Source: Scleroderma bovista
Taxonomy: Eukaryota; Basidiomycota; Agaricomycetes; Boletales; Sclerodermataceae
DNA length: 64,000 bases
Direction of reading: 5' to 3'
NCBI GenBank assembly: GCA_037178675.1
Contig: JAYMGJ010000178.1
Coordinates: 124,001-188,000, forward strand
Under the pieces are notes generated by a model. That model was not told the DNA's origin and made no database searches. It was given only the letters and a program-made list of their open reading frames with translations. Shown piece by piece: positions 35,937 through 48,643 of this stretch. The position numbers and the translations under genes were made by a program. Every line of letters starts with the position of its first letter. The first letter of the stretch is position 1.

Positions 35937-37680
35937 ATGTCTGGAAACACGAATGACATGAAGAAGACCACACCCATTCTTACTGGCACCTCCAACTATA
36001 TGAAGTGGAAGTCCGCCATGAAATCACTCTTACAAGTTATGGGAGTCTGGCGCTATGCGCATGCTCAAGTTGCCGCCATTGTTGCCGGACAAAATAGTGC
36101 AACCACCGAGCAACAGGTGACTTATGAAACCAATTGGGACAAGGCCCTTGGTACCATCATGTACTATACATCCGCCCTCATCAGGCAGAACCTGATGAAC
36201 ATAAACGATCCCCATACCGCATGGGAACAACTCAATACGTCTTACGGGACTCCTGGTGCTGCTGGTGTCTTTGTTGAGTTCAAACATCTTACTCGGATGA
36301 CGATACAAGGAAACCAGGACCCTGCTCCTGCAATTGGAAAATGCAGTCCACGATTGGCTACTTAGCCTCTAATGGCCTAACACTCCCTAACTCTGCTCAG
36401 GTGATGTTACTCCTTGGTGCCTTACCAAGTGACTGGCAAGGATTCGCTTCCACACTCTTGGCCACATTACACGTCAACCCAACGGCAGCTCAGATCGCTG
36501 CTGGTGTTCAACAGTTGACATTCGACTCTGTCCTTCCTAAAATAATGGAAGAATGGTCTCGGAAGTTGGGTAAATCCATTATGCCGACTATAAAGAAGGA
36601 GCAAAATACGCAGGCAGGACCTTCTCGCCCTAGGTGCAAGAAATGTTCTGGACGTCATAACACCATGGATCACCATGATGACTATAAAAAGACGTTCACT
36701 CCTAATGCTACTGCCGGCCCTTCTACATTCCTGCCGAAGAATCAGGGTGGTGGAAAAGGAAAAGGAGGAGGAAAGAAGGGAAAAGGAAAACAGCCTTACA
36801 AGGGTAAAGGCAAACAGTGTCAAAACACTGCAGAACAAACTGCTCAGATTGTCGAGCTCCAAGGAGACTCAGACAATGAATCCGACGATGGGTCCGTCTC
36901 TAATATTCCTGAGACAGGCTGGTCCGTGCTCACTCCATCCCAACTTGCTATAGAGTCAGTATTATGTTCTGTGCGTAATGACCTGGCAAGAGAGAAAAGG
37001 GATGATGAGGAATATGCATGTAGACTAGCTACAAAACCCTGGGTTCCTGATGACAGGACCATAGCATATAAGGATGACGGTTTTGTTCACGACCAGTACA
37101 ATGATGAATGCTTTGACTTGTATACCTTGTGCACTTCTAAGAAGAGTGACAACAGGTGTCATTGCTCATCATCCCACTCAGGACAAAGGACTGAATCACA
37201 CTGCCCCAAGCATGAACATTTAACAGGCCTATGGTTAATGGATTCTGGTGCAACTGACCATTCCACGCCTTATCATGAAGATTTCTTGACATACAGGAAA
37301 CTCAAGAAACCAATAAATGTAGGAACTGCTGGCGCTGAAGTTATTCAGTTCTTAGGCATAGGAACAGTTGCCTTCAAAGCTAAAGTTGGCAATGTTCAAA
37401 AAGAAATCTATCTTCAACACGTCTATTATTCTCCATCTGGAGATAAGCATATTTGTTCACTTCAGTGGCTTACCACTAAACTCAAAATGAAACTCTATGC
37501 TGACATGAAGATAACTCGTGTCTTTGATTCACGAAATGAAGTCTTCTTGGAAGGGACTAGGTTAATTCCAAGAAACAATCTCCATTGGTTCCATGGGAAA
37601 CCGATACATCAGACTGGAGCTCTTGGACTTCTCGTGGATTTGGACATAAAATCCCTCTCAACAGTGCAATGCACAACCGT
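35937..37680 (+). pseudogene. Copia element 1: Gag, zinc knuckle and protease half
   Basis: Gag starts at 35937 (MSGNTNDMKKTTPILTGT-type Copia start, WKSAMKSLL). One base is missing in the A run near 36340, shifting the frame. The second frame continues Gag (LLGALPSDWQGF), a knuckle-like CKKC-x4-H region, a Lys/Gly tract and the aspartic protease site LMDSGATDH at about 37232. It ends exactly at the left border of LTR element B. Its continuation is on the opposite strand at 45793-43719: reading across after removal of B and one target duplication keeps the frame. Confidence 0.85.
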
Positions 37681-40585
37681 TGTGCGCCTAAGTGAGGGAA
37701 GAGGTCGGAACAACCAACAACCAACACCAAATGACAGCAATATGCGAGTGGTGGTCTTCCTTTGCGTATCTTATCTAATCTCCTGTGGGGGATATGCTGC
37801 ACGCCTTCAGGCAAGGTGCAGAAGGGAAGGGAAGGGCTTCTGATGGGGAATGAATGTGACTGGGGATGGGATTGACTCTTCTTCAGGCTACCACAGTGTT
37901 GGAGTTATAAACAGACTGTTATGGTATGTTTACCTACTTACATAAGCTTTCATCGCACTAGAGTAGAGTTTCTATTACCATAGTCCCTCAGTAGCTTGCC
38001 AGCATACTGAGGGTCAGTACCACTGAGTACCTTGTCAATTCCTTACTGATACCTTGTAGTTACCTACAGGTATATACTAATATAATAGTAGCTTGCCAGC
38101 ATACTGAGGTTACCCTACAGCTCTCCTTCTCCCTTCTTTCAGGCTAGACCTTCCCTGTGCAGACCACCACCTTTCTATACACAGTAGTTAGGAAGAGTCC
38201 TGGGGATGAAGAGTGATGATGGAACAACAATAGGGGGGATATAGCAGTGATAGAACAAGGGGGAAGCAAGGGGACAGCTCCTGCTTCAAGAATGCGATGG
38301 ACAGTGATGGGATGGAGTGGACAGATGAGCTAGACTGCGCTTCAGCCTAGAGAAATGATCAGATACTAGATATATCTGATAAACAGCAATAATGGAGCTT
38401 TTGTGATGGGGAATGAATGCGATTGGGGATGGGATTGACTCTTCTTCAGGCTACCACAGTAGTTAGGAAGAGCCCTGGGGTTGAGGAGTGATGATAGATT
38501 GATGATAGGGGGGATACAGCAGTGATGGAGCAAGGGGGAAGCAAGGGGACAGCTCCTGCTTCAAGAATGCGATGGACAGTGATGGGATGGAGTGGACAGA
38601 TGAGCTAGACTGCGCTTCAGCCTAGAGAAATGATCAGATACTAGATATATCTGATAAACAGCAATAATGGAGCTTTAGGCCAGCACTGAGTGACCTACAA
38701 GTCCAAGGACAGAGAGGGAGCTTATAGACAGTGAGGGAGAGTGAATGTGGTCTCTTTATTGAGGGGGAAGCAGACACTTCCTTGCAGCCTTTGGCTGCTG
38801 GTTTATATACAGGAGGGGCTGTGGCCCAGTAAGCACAAATGACAAAGTGCTTGGTAAGAGATTGGTAAGAAATTGGTAAGTGATCAGTAAGCAGTGTAAT
38901 CAGGCTGAGTAATCAATGGGGAGAGCCTAAACAAGCTGCTGAGCCAAAAGAAAGAGCAAAAACACAGGTAAAAAGGGGTGCATAACCAAGAATATGGAAA
39001 AATCATTGCATGGGGCCCAAAAGAGAGGGGGGGAAAGCATGGGATGAGTAGATCAAAGCTAAATGAGCATATGCGATGACATAATGCATATGAATCATAG
39101 GGGCATGAGTCATGAATTGATAAGCAGTATAATAAGCATGATTTGAAGGATGATTGGTAAGTGATTGATAAGGGGAATAATGGAGATTTGTAATGCCAAG
39201 AGGGGATGAATAATGCGCAGCAGAGTGAGTCAGAGTGAGCCAGAGTGACTCTGTGTGACTCAGAAAGAAGGGAAGCACAACCTATGATTTATTGAACTTT
39301 AGATCTGGAAATGAGCTTCTGAAGCAGTGCCACTGATGGGAGTGGCTGGGGGATAATAGAAGAACTGATCCGACCAGAGGAGCAGTGTCAGGGGGCCTGG
39401 AATGACAAGTAGAGTCACAGCTGGTCACAGAGTGTCACAAATCCCTTGGGTTGAGCTTCTGTAGGGCAAAAACATGAAAATTGGTGCTCCCAAGTACAGT
39501 CTTCTCTAGAGCAGTAGGGAGAAGGTTCTGTACTCTGTGGGGGTTCCTAAGAAGGGTTCTAGAGCACTGTATCATTTGTGTTTGCTGCAGGATAGCAGGG
39601 AAGAGAATCACAAGTAGCAGATTCGACATGTCCAGGGAAGCGAGATGAATGACAGTGGGAGATGGATGTGACAGGACTCTGGGACAAAAGAACCATATGC
39701 AGAGGACTCAGGAGACACAGAGATAACCACGTATGAATCTTCAAGTCTAATGATAGACTTGAGGTGACCAAAGTATGTGCACAATGTGGGACTGACAAGG
39801 AGAACACGCTGACCAAGAACGAGAGGGATTGAGGGAGCAGGCTGGGAAGATATGTGCCAGACAGTGCACAGGAGCTCTGGGAGAGGCTGTCCCAAGAGCA
39901 GGACGTAGTTGAGGTCTGCTGCAATAGCAGAGAAACGTTCCAGAGAAAATGCGGACTCCATAGTGAGCAATAGAGTGGAGGTCTGGATTGCGGGTGAAAT
40001 ATCTCCGTGGGAAATGAACAGATTTACATCGGAACTTGATAGGCAGATAGACTACAGTCTAGGCTTTCTGACCATATAGTCACGTGCTTGATAGCTTCAG
40101 AAACGGTGGAGCTATTCACAAAATCGGAATGCCGGCACTGGGTGCCTAATTTTGATATTTGGGTCTAAAATTCATTTCTTCTCTTTCTCCTTCGTTGCTC
40201 TATTGTTTCTTCTTCTTCTTTGGTTGCTCTGGTATGGGAGTTGGACTGCAGTTGCTTGCATTCCTTTCTCATACCAAAAAAACAGTCATCTTCTTTGAAT
40301 TCTTCTGCTTCTTGGCTGGTCCTTACGTGAGTGGTGACTGCTAGACATTGGCAGTCATCTCTTGCACCAGGATAGTTATTCTTGTGCGATAGATGGCTAT
40401 GATGAGCTTGTACTCATCCTTCACATAAGGATAGTCTTGACTTTGTGTGAGAGAGATAGCAAGTGCTGTCTCTATCCCTCAAGTTGGGGCAATCTTTCAA
40501 CAGATCTTGGGTGTGCATTCTTTGCATTGATTCATTGGCTAACTTTCTCCATGTTCACAGTACCAAACACCTTTGGTGCATGACA
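37681..40585 (-). mobile_element. 2.3-kb LTR family, copy B (2905 bp, enlarged)
   Basis: Same family as A and C, in minus orientation, from TGTGCGCC to GCATGACA. It is longer because it carries a tandem duplication of about 275 bp (about 37841-38403 versus 38404-38678) and, inside the first unit, a 283-bp LTR-like insertion. The left flank is CCGT (37677-37680) and the right flank CTGC (40586-40589). These do not match each other, but each matches a flank of copy C, as expected if the DNA between B and C was inverted. Confidence 0.8.
37897..38179 (+). mobile_element. Small LTR-like insertion nested in copy B
   Basis: Begins TGTTGGAGTTATAAAC and is flanked by CACAG on both sides (37892-37896 and 38180-38184). 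The uninterrupted site is present in copies A and C, which proves an insertion. It is 283 bp and non-coding, with an internal repeated block TAGCTTGCCAGCATACTGAGG. It is probably a solo LTR of a short Copia family; strand is uncertain. Confidence 0.65.
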
Positions 40586-41218
40586 CTGCGGCGCTACCAA
40601 CCACAAAAAAATTGATCCCTCAGCCCACCTATAGTCCAGCAGTTTGCAGAACAGCTAATGTGCACTGGGTCACGGCCACAATTCCTCAACCAGTCCCTGA
40701 GTGCTCGTCAACAGCTGGTGATGGTGACAACGGTGGCGACATGTCAGATGGCACCTCAACTGAGTCTTCTTTAAGCTCTATTGAATCCAATGCCATCAAA
40801 ATTCCAAAGCCAGAAGGGGAGGTTGGGAGACCAGGCAGGGGAGGATATAATTTAAAGGTCCAACTAGCTTGGAATGCTGTCATGTTTTTGAAGCTCAAGG
40901 TATGATCAACTAACCAATGAATAACCTCCAACTGATAAGCACTCTGCAGAGATTCGTTCATCGCTCCATGAAAAATCACCTTGACGTCACATGGTGTAAA
41001 TCATATCAAAAAGAGTCGGCTATATTGTCGGTGATACATGAGGTAAGTCAGCCTTTATCAACATTTTTTCTCAATGCTGATGAACTTCACAGACTTCCAT
41101 GGTGTTTCCTGATCTCAATGATTACCATGGCTGCTGGCCAGTCCATGACCTTATCCAGATGCACCTGAAATATACTTCTGGGAGGATATGGTTGGCTCAG
41201 CGAAAGGAAGCTGGAAAG
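40586..41218 (+). pseudogene. Second half of an IPKPEG-family gene, displaced by inversion
   Basis: Exon 40586 to about 40898 encodes LPTTKKLIPQP, a Ser/Asp-rich stretch and then IPKPEGEVGRPGRGGYNLKV. Short introns lead to exons about 40951-41042 (RFVHRSMKNHLDV) and about 41110-41218 (NDYHGCWPVHDLIQMHLKYTSG). The first half (start Met and Pro/Ser-rich N-terminus) is on the minus strand at 48363-48137. Joining the two across copy C, minus one target duplication, keeps one frame. The family is mushroom-specific with unknown function. Confidence 0.7.
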
Positions 41219-41674
41219 GTCAAAGATAAGACAAAAAATGTAACAAATTGAATGTAGTTTGAATGTAGTTCTATCGTAGTTCCCCCTGATCAGAATCACC
41301 TTGTTTACAAGGTCACTGCAACTGGAAATATGCACTTTTTCATCTTCCACAAATACCATGGTTGGTAGGAAACCCACTGCCTGAATGAACTGACGAAGTG
41401 AATTGATGTCAAATTGAACCACAAAACAGTCTGATAGTGTGGTAAGTATTTCTCAGTATCTATGGGTATCTATTTACACCTTTTATATATTATCATTTCA
41501 TGTGGTAGCCTTCCACGAACCTTGCACTGAAGCATAGCGGAAAATCTACAGCAATTTATCAACAACAATATCAATAAACAGAGGGATAAATACCTTTCTG
41601 CCACGAAGTTGGCAACAACAGCGTCATGGTTGTGCATGTTCACAACAGCGTTGATATTGCGCTTACTGGCCTGC
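41219..41674. other. No recognisable gene
   Basis: Short minus-strand frames only. The last 90 bp before element D reads on the minus strand as ASKRNINAVVNMHNHDAVVA-like sequence, which may be a fragment of yet another gene. Confidence 0.4.
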
Positions 41675-43718
41675 TGTCATGCACCAAACAGGTTTGGTAC
41701 GGTGAACATGGAAGATAACACCTATATCAAATGATCCTTATGTGAAGGATAGGCACAACAGACCCTCATCGTAGCCATCTATCGCACAAGAACCACCAAG
41801 AAGCAGAAGAAACTGAAGGAATAACATCATTATGGTATGAGAAAGGAATGCACACCTCTGCAGTCCAACTCCCATATCAGAATGGTCAAAGAAGCTGAAG
41901 AATTGATGGAGAAATGAAGGGGAAAGAGAAGAAATGATTTTTAGCGCCCAAATGTCATTTTTAGGTGCCCAGTGCCGGCATTCCAATATTTTGAATAGCT
42001 CCGCCATTTCTTAAGCTATCGAGCATGTGACTATACCGTCAGAGAGCCTAGAACGTGGTCTATCAGCCTGTCAAGTTTCGACACGAATCTGTTCATTTCC
42101 CACGGAGATATTCCCCCCACAATCCAGATGTTTGTCTCATCGCTCACTATGGAGTCCGTATTTTCTCTGGATCATTTCTCCACTATTGCTGCAGATCTCC
42201 ACTATGTCCTGCTCTTAGGACAGCCTCTCCCAGAGTTCCCATGCGCTGTCTGGCACATATCTTCCCAGCCTGCTCCCTCAGTCCCCCTCGTTCTTGGCCA
42301 GCACGTTCTCCTTGTCAGTCCTGCATCAAGGATGTACTTTGGTCATCTTAGGTCTATTGTCAAGCTTGAAAAGTCTTCTCTGGTCATCTCTGTGTCCCCT
42401 GAGCCCTCAGCCTATGGTCCCTTCCTCCCAGATACTTGCCATGTCCATCTTCCTCTGTTGTTCGTCTCACTTCCCTGGATGCATTGAATTCAGTACTCTG
42501 TCCGCTTCCCCACTTTCAGACGGCATCCCTCAGCACCATGACAGTTATACCCCCCCACTTTATAGTGTTGTTAGGAAGAAGAACCCTCTCTCATTCTTTC
42601 CCAGAAGAAAGCTCGTCAAGGGAGCCCATGGTTGCGCTTCAGCAGCACTAGAACATATGCATTATACCTTAGTGTATGCTGACCCCCCCAGAGACCTCTG
42701 GACCCCTGGTACCCTTCTTGTGGCTGTTCTGTCTCGGATCAATTCCCCTATTTATCCCAGGTCTTCCCTATTGTTCTCCCATCAAATTCCTGATGGTACA
42801 CAGCCTCCCATCAAACTTCTTGGGCAGTGCATCAATGATTTCTTCTGCTGTGCAAGTGACTTATCCCTTGCTTACTGATGCTCTCTTGTCATCAGTATTA
42901 CTCTATCCCTTTTGCATTTTTGGTATATTACTCAGCTAATGACCCACCCCCTTACCAATCAGTCTTGTCATGCAGCTTACTCATTCCTTTACTCAGCAGC
43001 TTATTCATGCTCCCTATGCTTACTCATTCCTGCTTATCCCTTGCTTACTGATCGCTTACAAACCCCTTACAAAGCTCTTACCAATCCCTTACCAATCCTT
43101 GACAAATTCTGCTTATTCCCTTCTCTTTTTTTACTTCAATGCTGTGTCCCCCCATGTATTTAAACCCCTGGGCTCAGCCCAGTGATAAGAAACCCAATAG
43201 TACAAAATTATCCCTCTCTCAGACTCTCTCAATCAGTATCCCTTCAGTCCTTGAGTCCTTGTAGGCTTCAGTGAAGGTCTAAAGGCTCAATATTGTCAAG
43301 TTTATCCAAGTTATTCAAGATCTATTCTTTATACTAGGCTCAAGCGGAGTCTAGGCTTCATACCAGTCAATCTTCCTCGCCTCTGGACATCATAGGCATC
43401 TCTGCCCCTTTGCTGCACCAATCTCTAGGTGTAGTATCACTGTTTCAGTCTCAGTCAACCCAATCCCTGCTTTGACACTTCCTAGGCTTTAGGAAGAGTC
43501 CAGACCCCTATCCCCTTTGTCTTCTATTGCTCCTGTACCCCAGGAGTATCCTGCATCATCATCTGCATCACCCTGTTGGTGTAGATCCCCTTCCCCCCTC
43601 CTCAGCACATCCTCTCTGGACACCGTGGAGGTAAACCACCACTCGCACATTTTCGTAGTCCTTTGTTGGTGTTGTGTTTGGGTTATTACTCCGACCCAAA
43701 TCCACACTTTGACTCACA
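41675..43718 (+). mobile_element. Diverged 2.0-kb LTR relative (copy D), no matching flanks
   Basis: TGTCATGCACCAAAC...TTGACTCACA. It shares the 5' palindrome (ACCAAACAGGTTTGGT), the TGGAGTC...TTTTCTCTGG region and much of the body with A-C but diverges at the 3' end. The left flank (GCCTGC) and right flank (CCGGGT) do not match. On its right, the minus strand is Copia RT cut at EGFKVPG; on its left the Copia does not continue. D is therefore likely a recombinant between two insertions, or its left partner was deleted. Confidence 0.65.
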
Positions 43719-45793
43719 CCGGGTACTTTAAAACCTTCGGGTTGCTCCATGTATATTTCTTCATTGAGTTGCCTGTATAAGAAGGCAGTCTTTACATCAA
43801 GACTTTCAATTTCCCAGTCATTTCGACATGCGTAAGCCAGAAGCAGTCATACTGTTTCAAAATGTGTGACCGGTGAGAAGGTTTCATCATAATCTTCACC
43901 ATAGATTTGTGAAAAGCCTTTCGCAACCAAGCAGGCTTTAAATCTTCCATCTGATTTCTTTGCGAATACCCAATGGCATTTGACGGGTTTTCGATCTGGT
44001 GGACAATCCACCAAAGTCCATACATTTCTATCTTCAATAGATTTAATTTCTTCCTTGCATGCCTGTTCCCACTTCTTTTGTTCATCTAATGGATAGTTTT
44101 TAACATCCTTATAGTGATAAGGAATGCCTTTGAGCAGTTTTGCCACTTGTTTCATTATATAGTTGAGAATGTAGTGTTGGCCCAGTTGAATCATGGTGTC
44201 AACATCGTTATTTGGAACAATGACATCTTCCATTTTGTTCTCGTCCTCATCCATTGACGGTAGTGAAACAATGATAGGGGGAGCCTCTTGTTGAGGTTCT
44301 GCAGGTGCAGGAACATTTGGTCCAGATTCAACCATAGGTTCTGGTTGTGGAATAGTAGGTACTCCTTGACCTAGAACAGTCCTTGTCCACTCTCATTCCC
44401 TTGCAATTTCTTGTTCTATATCCACTGGATTTCTTTGACCATAGATATTATCTGGTCTCACAGGTGGATTACGAACTCGAGGGGGGTTATGACAGTGTGG
44501 TGCTATAAAAGGAGTTCTGTTTGAAGGAATGGGAGATGCTCGACCATGCTCTTCAAAATGTGATGTTGGTTGTCTGTGTGATCCTGATGGTCTTGGTTGT
44601 GAGTTCTCAGGATTTGTTTGTCCTCCATGAGGAGCTTGCGTGTCATTGTCAGTGACTTCCTCTGCTGTAGTTTTTGGAGGGCGTTGGGTTGGACTTTGTG
44701 GCTTTGTGGTGTCATCTTTAGAATCATCACCGCTTGTATGACCTTCATCTGGTTGTAATGGGTCAATGGGTGGAAATTCCAGATCGTCAGGTGGAGGTTG
44801 GTGATCATCTTCATTGTTATTACCTGTTGCTCCTTCTTGAGGAGGATGAATTGGTTCAGGAATATCGATTTTCTTCTTCAACTTTTCTTCGGGACAATTA
44901 GGGAATAAGTTTTCAATGAATGTGGCTGTTGTTTCCACATAGATAGATCTATTATTTCGCAAGAAGCGGTAACCTTTCGTTCCTGGTTCATAACCAAGGA
45001 ATATCATTTCTTTGGCTTTCGGAGTGAGTTTGTCCTTTCACTTGTCCTTTGGTATATGGACATAAGCCAGACATCTGAATACTCAAAGGTATGAAATATC
45101 AGGTTTCTTGTGGAACAGAAGTTCAACAGGTGTTTTCCATCCTATGCGGCACATTGGTGTCCTGTTTTATACGTGGACTGCAGTGTCAAGAGCGAAGTTC
45201 CAAAGATTCTTTGGTAGACATGCTGTGTGACACATGGTTTCTTCCTTCTCGAGTAAGGTCCAATTGAACCTTTCTGCACGACCATTTTGCTGTGGATGAT
45301 CCAAAACGGAGAGTTGTTGTTCTACTCCTTTGGAGGTGAAGAAGGTTTTAAATATGGTTGCCATAAATTCTGCTCCTCGATCAGAACGTACTCGTAGGAG
45401 TGAATGACCAGTTTGTTTCTCAGCCCAGGTTACCCAGGTAGAGAATGCAGCAGTGGTGTCCGATTTCAACCGCAAAAGACAAACTGTGCCATATCCAGAG
45501 TAGTCATCAATGATTGTGAGACAGTACTTGTGTTGATAGTAAGACAAGACAGGGAACTCAACCAGGTCGCAGTGCACCATCTCAAGTATCTTATCTGCTC
45601 GTTTATCGGAAGATGGAAAAGACCTTGAAGGCATCTTGCCAATCTGACAATCAGGACAGAGTGGCATCACTGTTGGTATGTCCAACTTCTCAATAGCATT
45701 GGTAGTGCGAGTAGCATGCCACATAGTTTGATGGTTAGGGTGACCTAAACGACTGTGCCATAGATCATAAGAGTTGAAATTATTTGTAACGGT
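43719..45793 (-). pseudogene. Copia element 1: integrase and N-terminal reverse transcriptase half
   Basis: Reads leftward from 45793. The GAG-pre-integrase zinc site (WHSRLGHPN...CPDCQIGK) and integrase core follow, with acidic residues in HCDLVEF, RSDRGAEF and QQNGRAER. Then come a diverged linker (LFHKKP, AKEMIFLGYEPGTKGYRF), a long Pro/Glu/Asp spacer (44900-44350) and the start of RT (NVWTLVDCPPDRKPVKCHWVF, GFSQIYGEDYDETFSPV, SLDVKTAFL). It ends at element D within EGFKVPG. In-frame TGA codons lie at 44393-44395 and 43847-43849, and the frame slips near 45150. It is the displaced continuation of the + strand half at 35937-37680. Confidence 0.85.
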
Positions 45794-48136
45794 GTCATGC
45801 ACCAAAGGTGTTTGGTACTGTGAACATGGAGAAAGTTAGCCAATGAATCAATGCAAAGAATGCACACCCAAGATCTGTTGAAAGATTGCCCCAACTTGAG
45901 GGATAGAGACAGCACTTGCTATCTCTCTCACACAAAGTCAAGACTATCCTTATGTGAAGGATGAGTACAAGCTCATCATAGCCATCTATCGCACAAGAAT
46001 AACTATCCTGGTGCAAGAGATGACTGCCAATGTCTAGCAGTCACCACTCACGTAAGGACCAGCCAAGAAGCAGAAGAATTCAAAGAAGATGACTGTTTTT
46101 TTGGTATGAGAAAGGAATGCAAGCAACTGCAGTCCAACTCCCATACCAGAGCAACCAAAGAAGAAGAAGAAACAATAGAGCAACGAAGGAGAAAGAGAAG
46201 AAATGAATTTTAGACCCAAATATCAAAATTAGGCACCCAGTGCCGGCATTCCGATTTTGTGAATAGCTCCACCGTTTCTGAAGCTATCAAGCACGTGACT
46301 ATATGGTCAGAAAGCCTAGACTGTAGTCTATCTGCCTATCAAGTTCCGATGTAAATCTGTTCATTTCCCACGGAGATATTTCACCCGCAATCCAGACCTC
46401 CACTCTATTGCTCACTATGGAGTCCGCATTTTCTCTGGAACGTTTCTCTGCTATTGCAGCAGACCTCAACTACGTCCTGCTCTTGGGACAGCCTCTCCCA
46501 GAGCTCCTGTGCACTGTCTGGCACATATCTTCCCAGCCTGCTCCCTCAATCCCTCTCGTTCTTGGTCAGCGTGTTCTCCTTGTCAGTCCCACATTGTGCA
46601 CATACTTTGGTCACCTCAAGTCTATCATTAGACTTGAAGATTCATACGTGGTTATCTCTGTGTCTCCTGAGTCCTCTGCATATGGTTCTTTTGTCCCAGA
46701 GTCCTGTCACATCCATCTCCCACTGTCATTCATCTCGCTTCCCTGGACATGTCGAATCTGCTACTTGTGATTCTCTTCCCTGCTATCCTGCAGCAAACAC
46801 AAATGATACAGTGCTCTAGAACCCTTCTTAGGAACCCCCACAGAGTACAGAACCTTCTCCCTACTGCTCTAGAGAAGACTGTACTTGGGAGCACCAATTT
46901 TCATGTTTTTGCCCTACAGAAGCTCAACCCAAGGGATTTGTGACACTCTGTGACCAGCTGTGACTCTACTTGTCATTCCAGGCCCCCTGACACTGCTCCT
47001 CTGGTCGGATCAGTTCTTCTATTATCCCCCAGCCACTCCCATCAGTGGCACTGCTTCAGAAGCTCATTTCCAGATCTAAAGTTCAATAAATCATAGGTTG
47101 TGCTTCCCTTCTTTCTGAGTCACACAGAGTCACTCTGGCTCACTCTGACTCACTCTGCTGCGCATTATTCATCCCCTCTTGGCATTACAAATCTCCATTA
47201 TTCCCCTTATCAATCACTTACCAATCATCCTTCAAATCATGCTTATTATACTGCTTATCAATTCATGACTCATGCCCCTATGATTCATATGCATTATGTC
47301 ATCGCATATGCTCATTTAGCTTTGATCTACTCATCCCATGCTTTCCCCCCCTCTCTTTTGGGCCCCATGCAATGATTTTTCCATATTCTTGGTTATGCAC
47401 CCCTTTTTACCTGTGTTTTTGCTCTTTCTTTTGGCTCAGCAGCTTGTTTAGGCTCTCCCCATTGATTACTCAGCCTGATTACACTGCTTACTGATCACTT
47501 ACCAATTTCTTACCAATCTCTTACCAAGCACTTTGTCATTTGTGCTTACTGGGCCACAGCCCCTCCTGTATATAAACCAGCAGCCAAAGGCTGCAAGGAA
47601 GTGTCTGCTTCCCCCTCAATAAAGAGACCACATTCACTCTCCCTCACTGTCTATAAGCTCCCTCTCTGTCCTTGGACTTGTAGGTCACTCAGTGCTGGCC
47701 TAAAGCTCCATTATTGCTGTTTATCAGATATATCTAGTATCTGATCATTTCTCTAGGCTGAAGCGCAGTCTAGCTCATCTGTCCACTCCATCCCATCACT
47801 GTCCATCGCATTCTTGAAGCAGGAGCTGTCCCCTTGCTTCCCCCTTGCTCCATCACTGCTGTATCCCCCCTATCATCAATCTATCATCACTCCTCAACCC
47901 CAGGGCTCTTCCTAACTACTGTGGTAGCCTGAAGAAGAGTCAATCCCATCCCCAATCGCATTCATTCCCCATCACAAGCCCTTCCCTTCCCTCCTGCACC
48001 TTGCCTGAAGGTGTGCAGCATATCCCCCACAGGAGATTAGATACCAGATACGCAAAGGAAGACCACCGCTCGCATATTGCTGTCATTTGGTGTTGGTTGT
48101 TGGTTGTTCTGACCTCTTCCCTCACTTAGGCGCACA
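45794..48136 (+). mobile_element. 2.3-kb LTR family, copy C (2343 bp)
   Basis: TGTCATGC...GGCGCACA, nearly identical to copy B in inverted orientation. Identical 91- and 120-codon chance frames occur in both. Promoter-like TATATAAACC lies near 47570 and AATAAAG near 47623. The left flank is ACGG (the complement of B's CCGT) and the right flank GTAG (near-complement of B's CTGC). Confidence 0.82.
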
Positions 48137-48363
48137 GTAGGAATAAAAACCAACCCTTCTTGTGAAGAGAGGGTGATGTGTGGAGTAGATACCAAGTTGA
48201 TGTGGGAGGATAGGACAGGAATAGCGGGTGGAGGTAAACTTGGATTGGTGAACGCAGGAACTGAGGTCACTGAGGTTGACGACATTTCAAGAGAGGGTGA
48301 ACAATGAGATAAAGAAGACGGTGGCAGAGGAGTGAGGGGAGGGCGACCAGCACAAAGAAACAA
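48137..48363 (-). pseudogene. First half of an IPKPEG-family gene
   Basis: A Pro/Ser/Thr-rich N-terminal stretch of about 75 codons (start about 48363) is cut at GLVFIPT by copy C. The other half lies 7.5 kb away on the opposite strand (40586-41218). The frame and the near-matching duplication (CTAC and CTGC) fit one insertion followed by an inversion. Confidence 0.6.
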
Positions 48364-48643
48364 GAATCAGACAAAGGCTTTCATAAATGCAGATAGGCAT
48401 GCCATAATTATTTAAAAAAATACTGGGGAACACATTATTGTGTAAAACGGAGCCAGGACCTGCACGCAATCAAAAAAGGAACAATTATCTTATTCTTTGG
48501 TTGCCCAGCGCTTGGCGACAAAACTGAATTATGTTGACAACAAATAGCCTATTCTTCAAGATTGCAAGATTGCAATTATTGTTGTAACAAGTGAGAGAGG
48601 TTTAAATAACAAGCATACTGACAAGGGATACAAACACTTAACT

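Noticed and set aside
36330..36350. Programmed frameshift in the Copia gag
   Set aside because: The context is a simple A run inside Gag, upstream of the knuckle. A one-base deletion is simpler than a programmed site at an unusual place.
37681..48136. Copies B and C as the two LTRs of one retrotransposon
   Set aside because: They lie in opposite orientation and the DNA between them holds halves of two other genes; an inversion explains this better.
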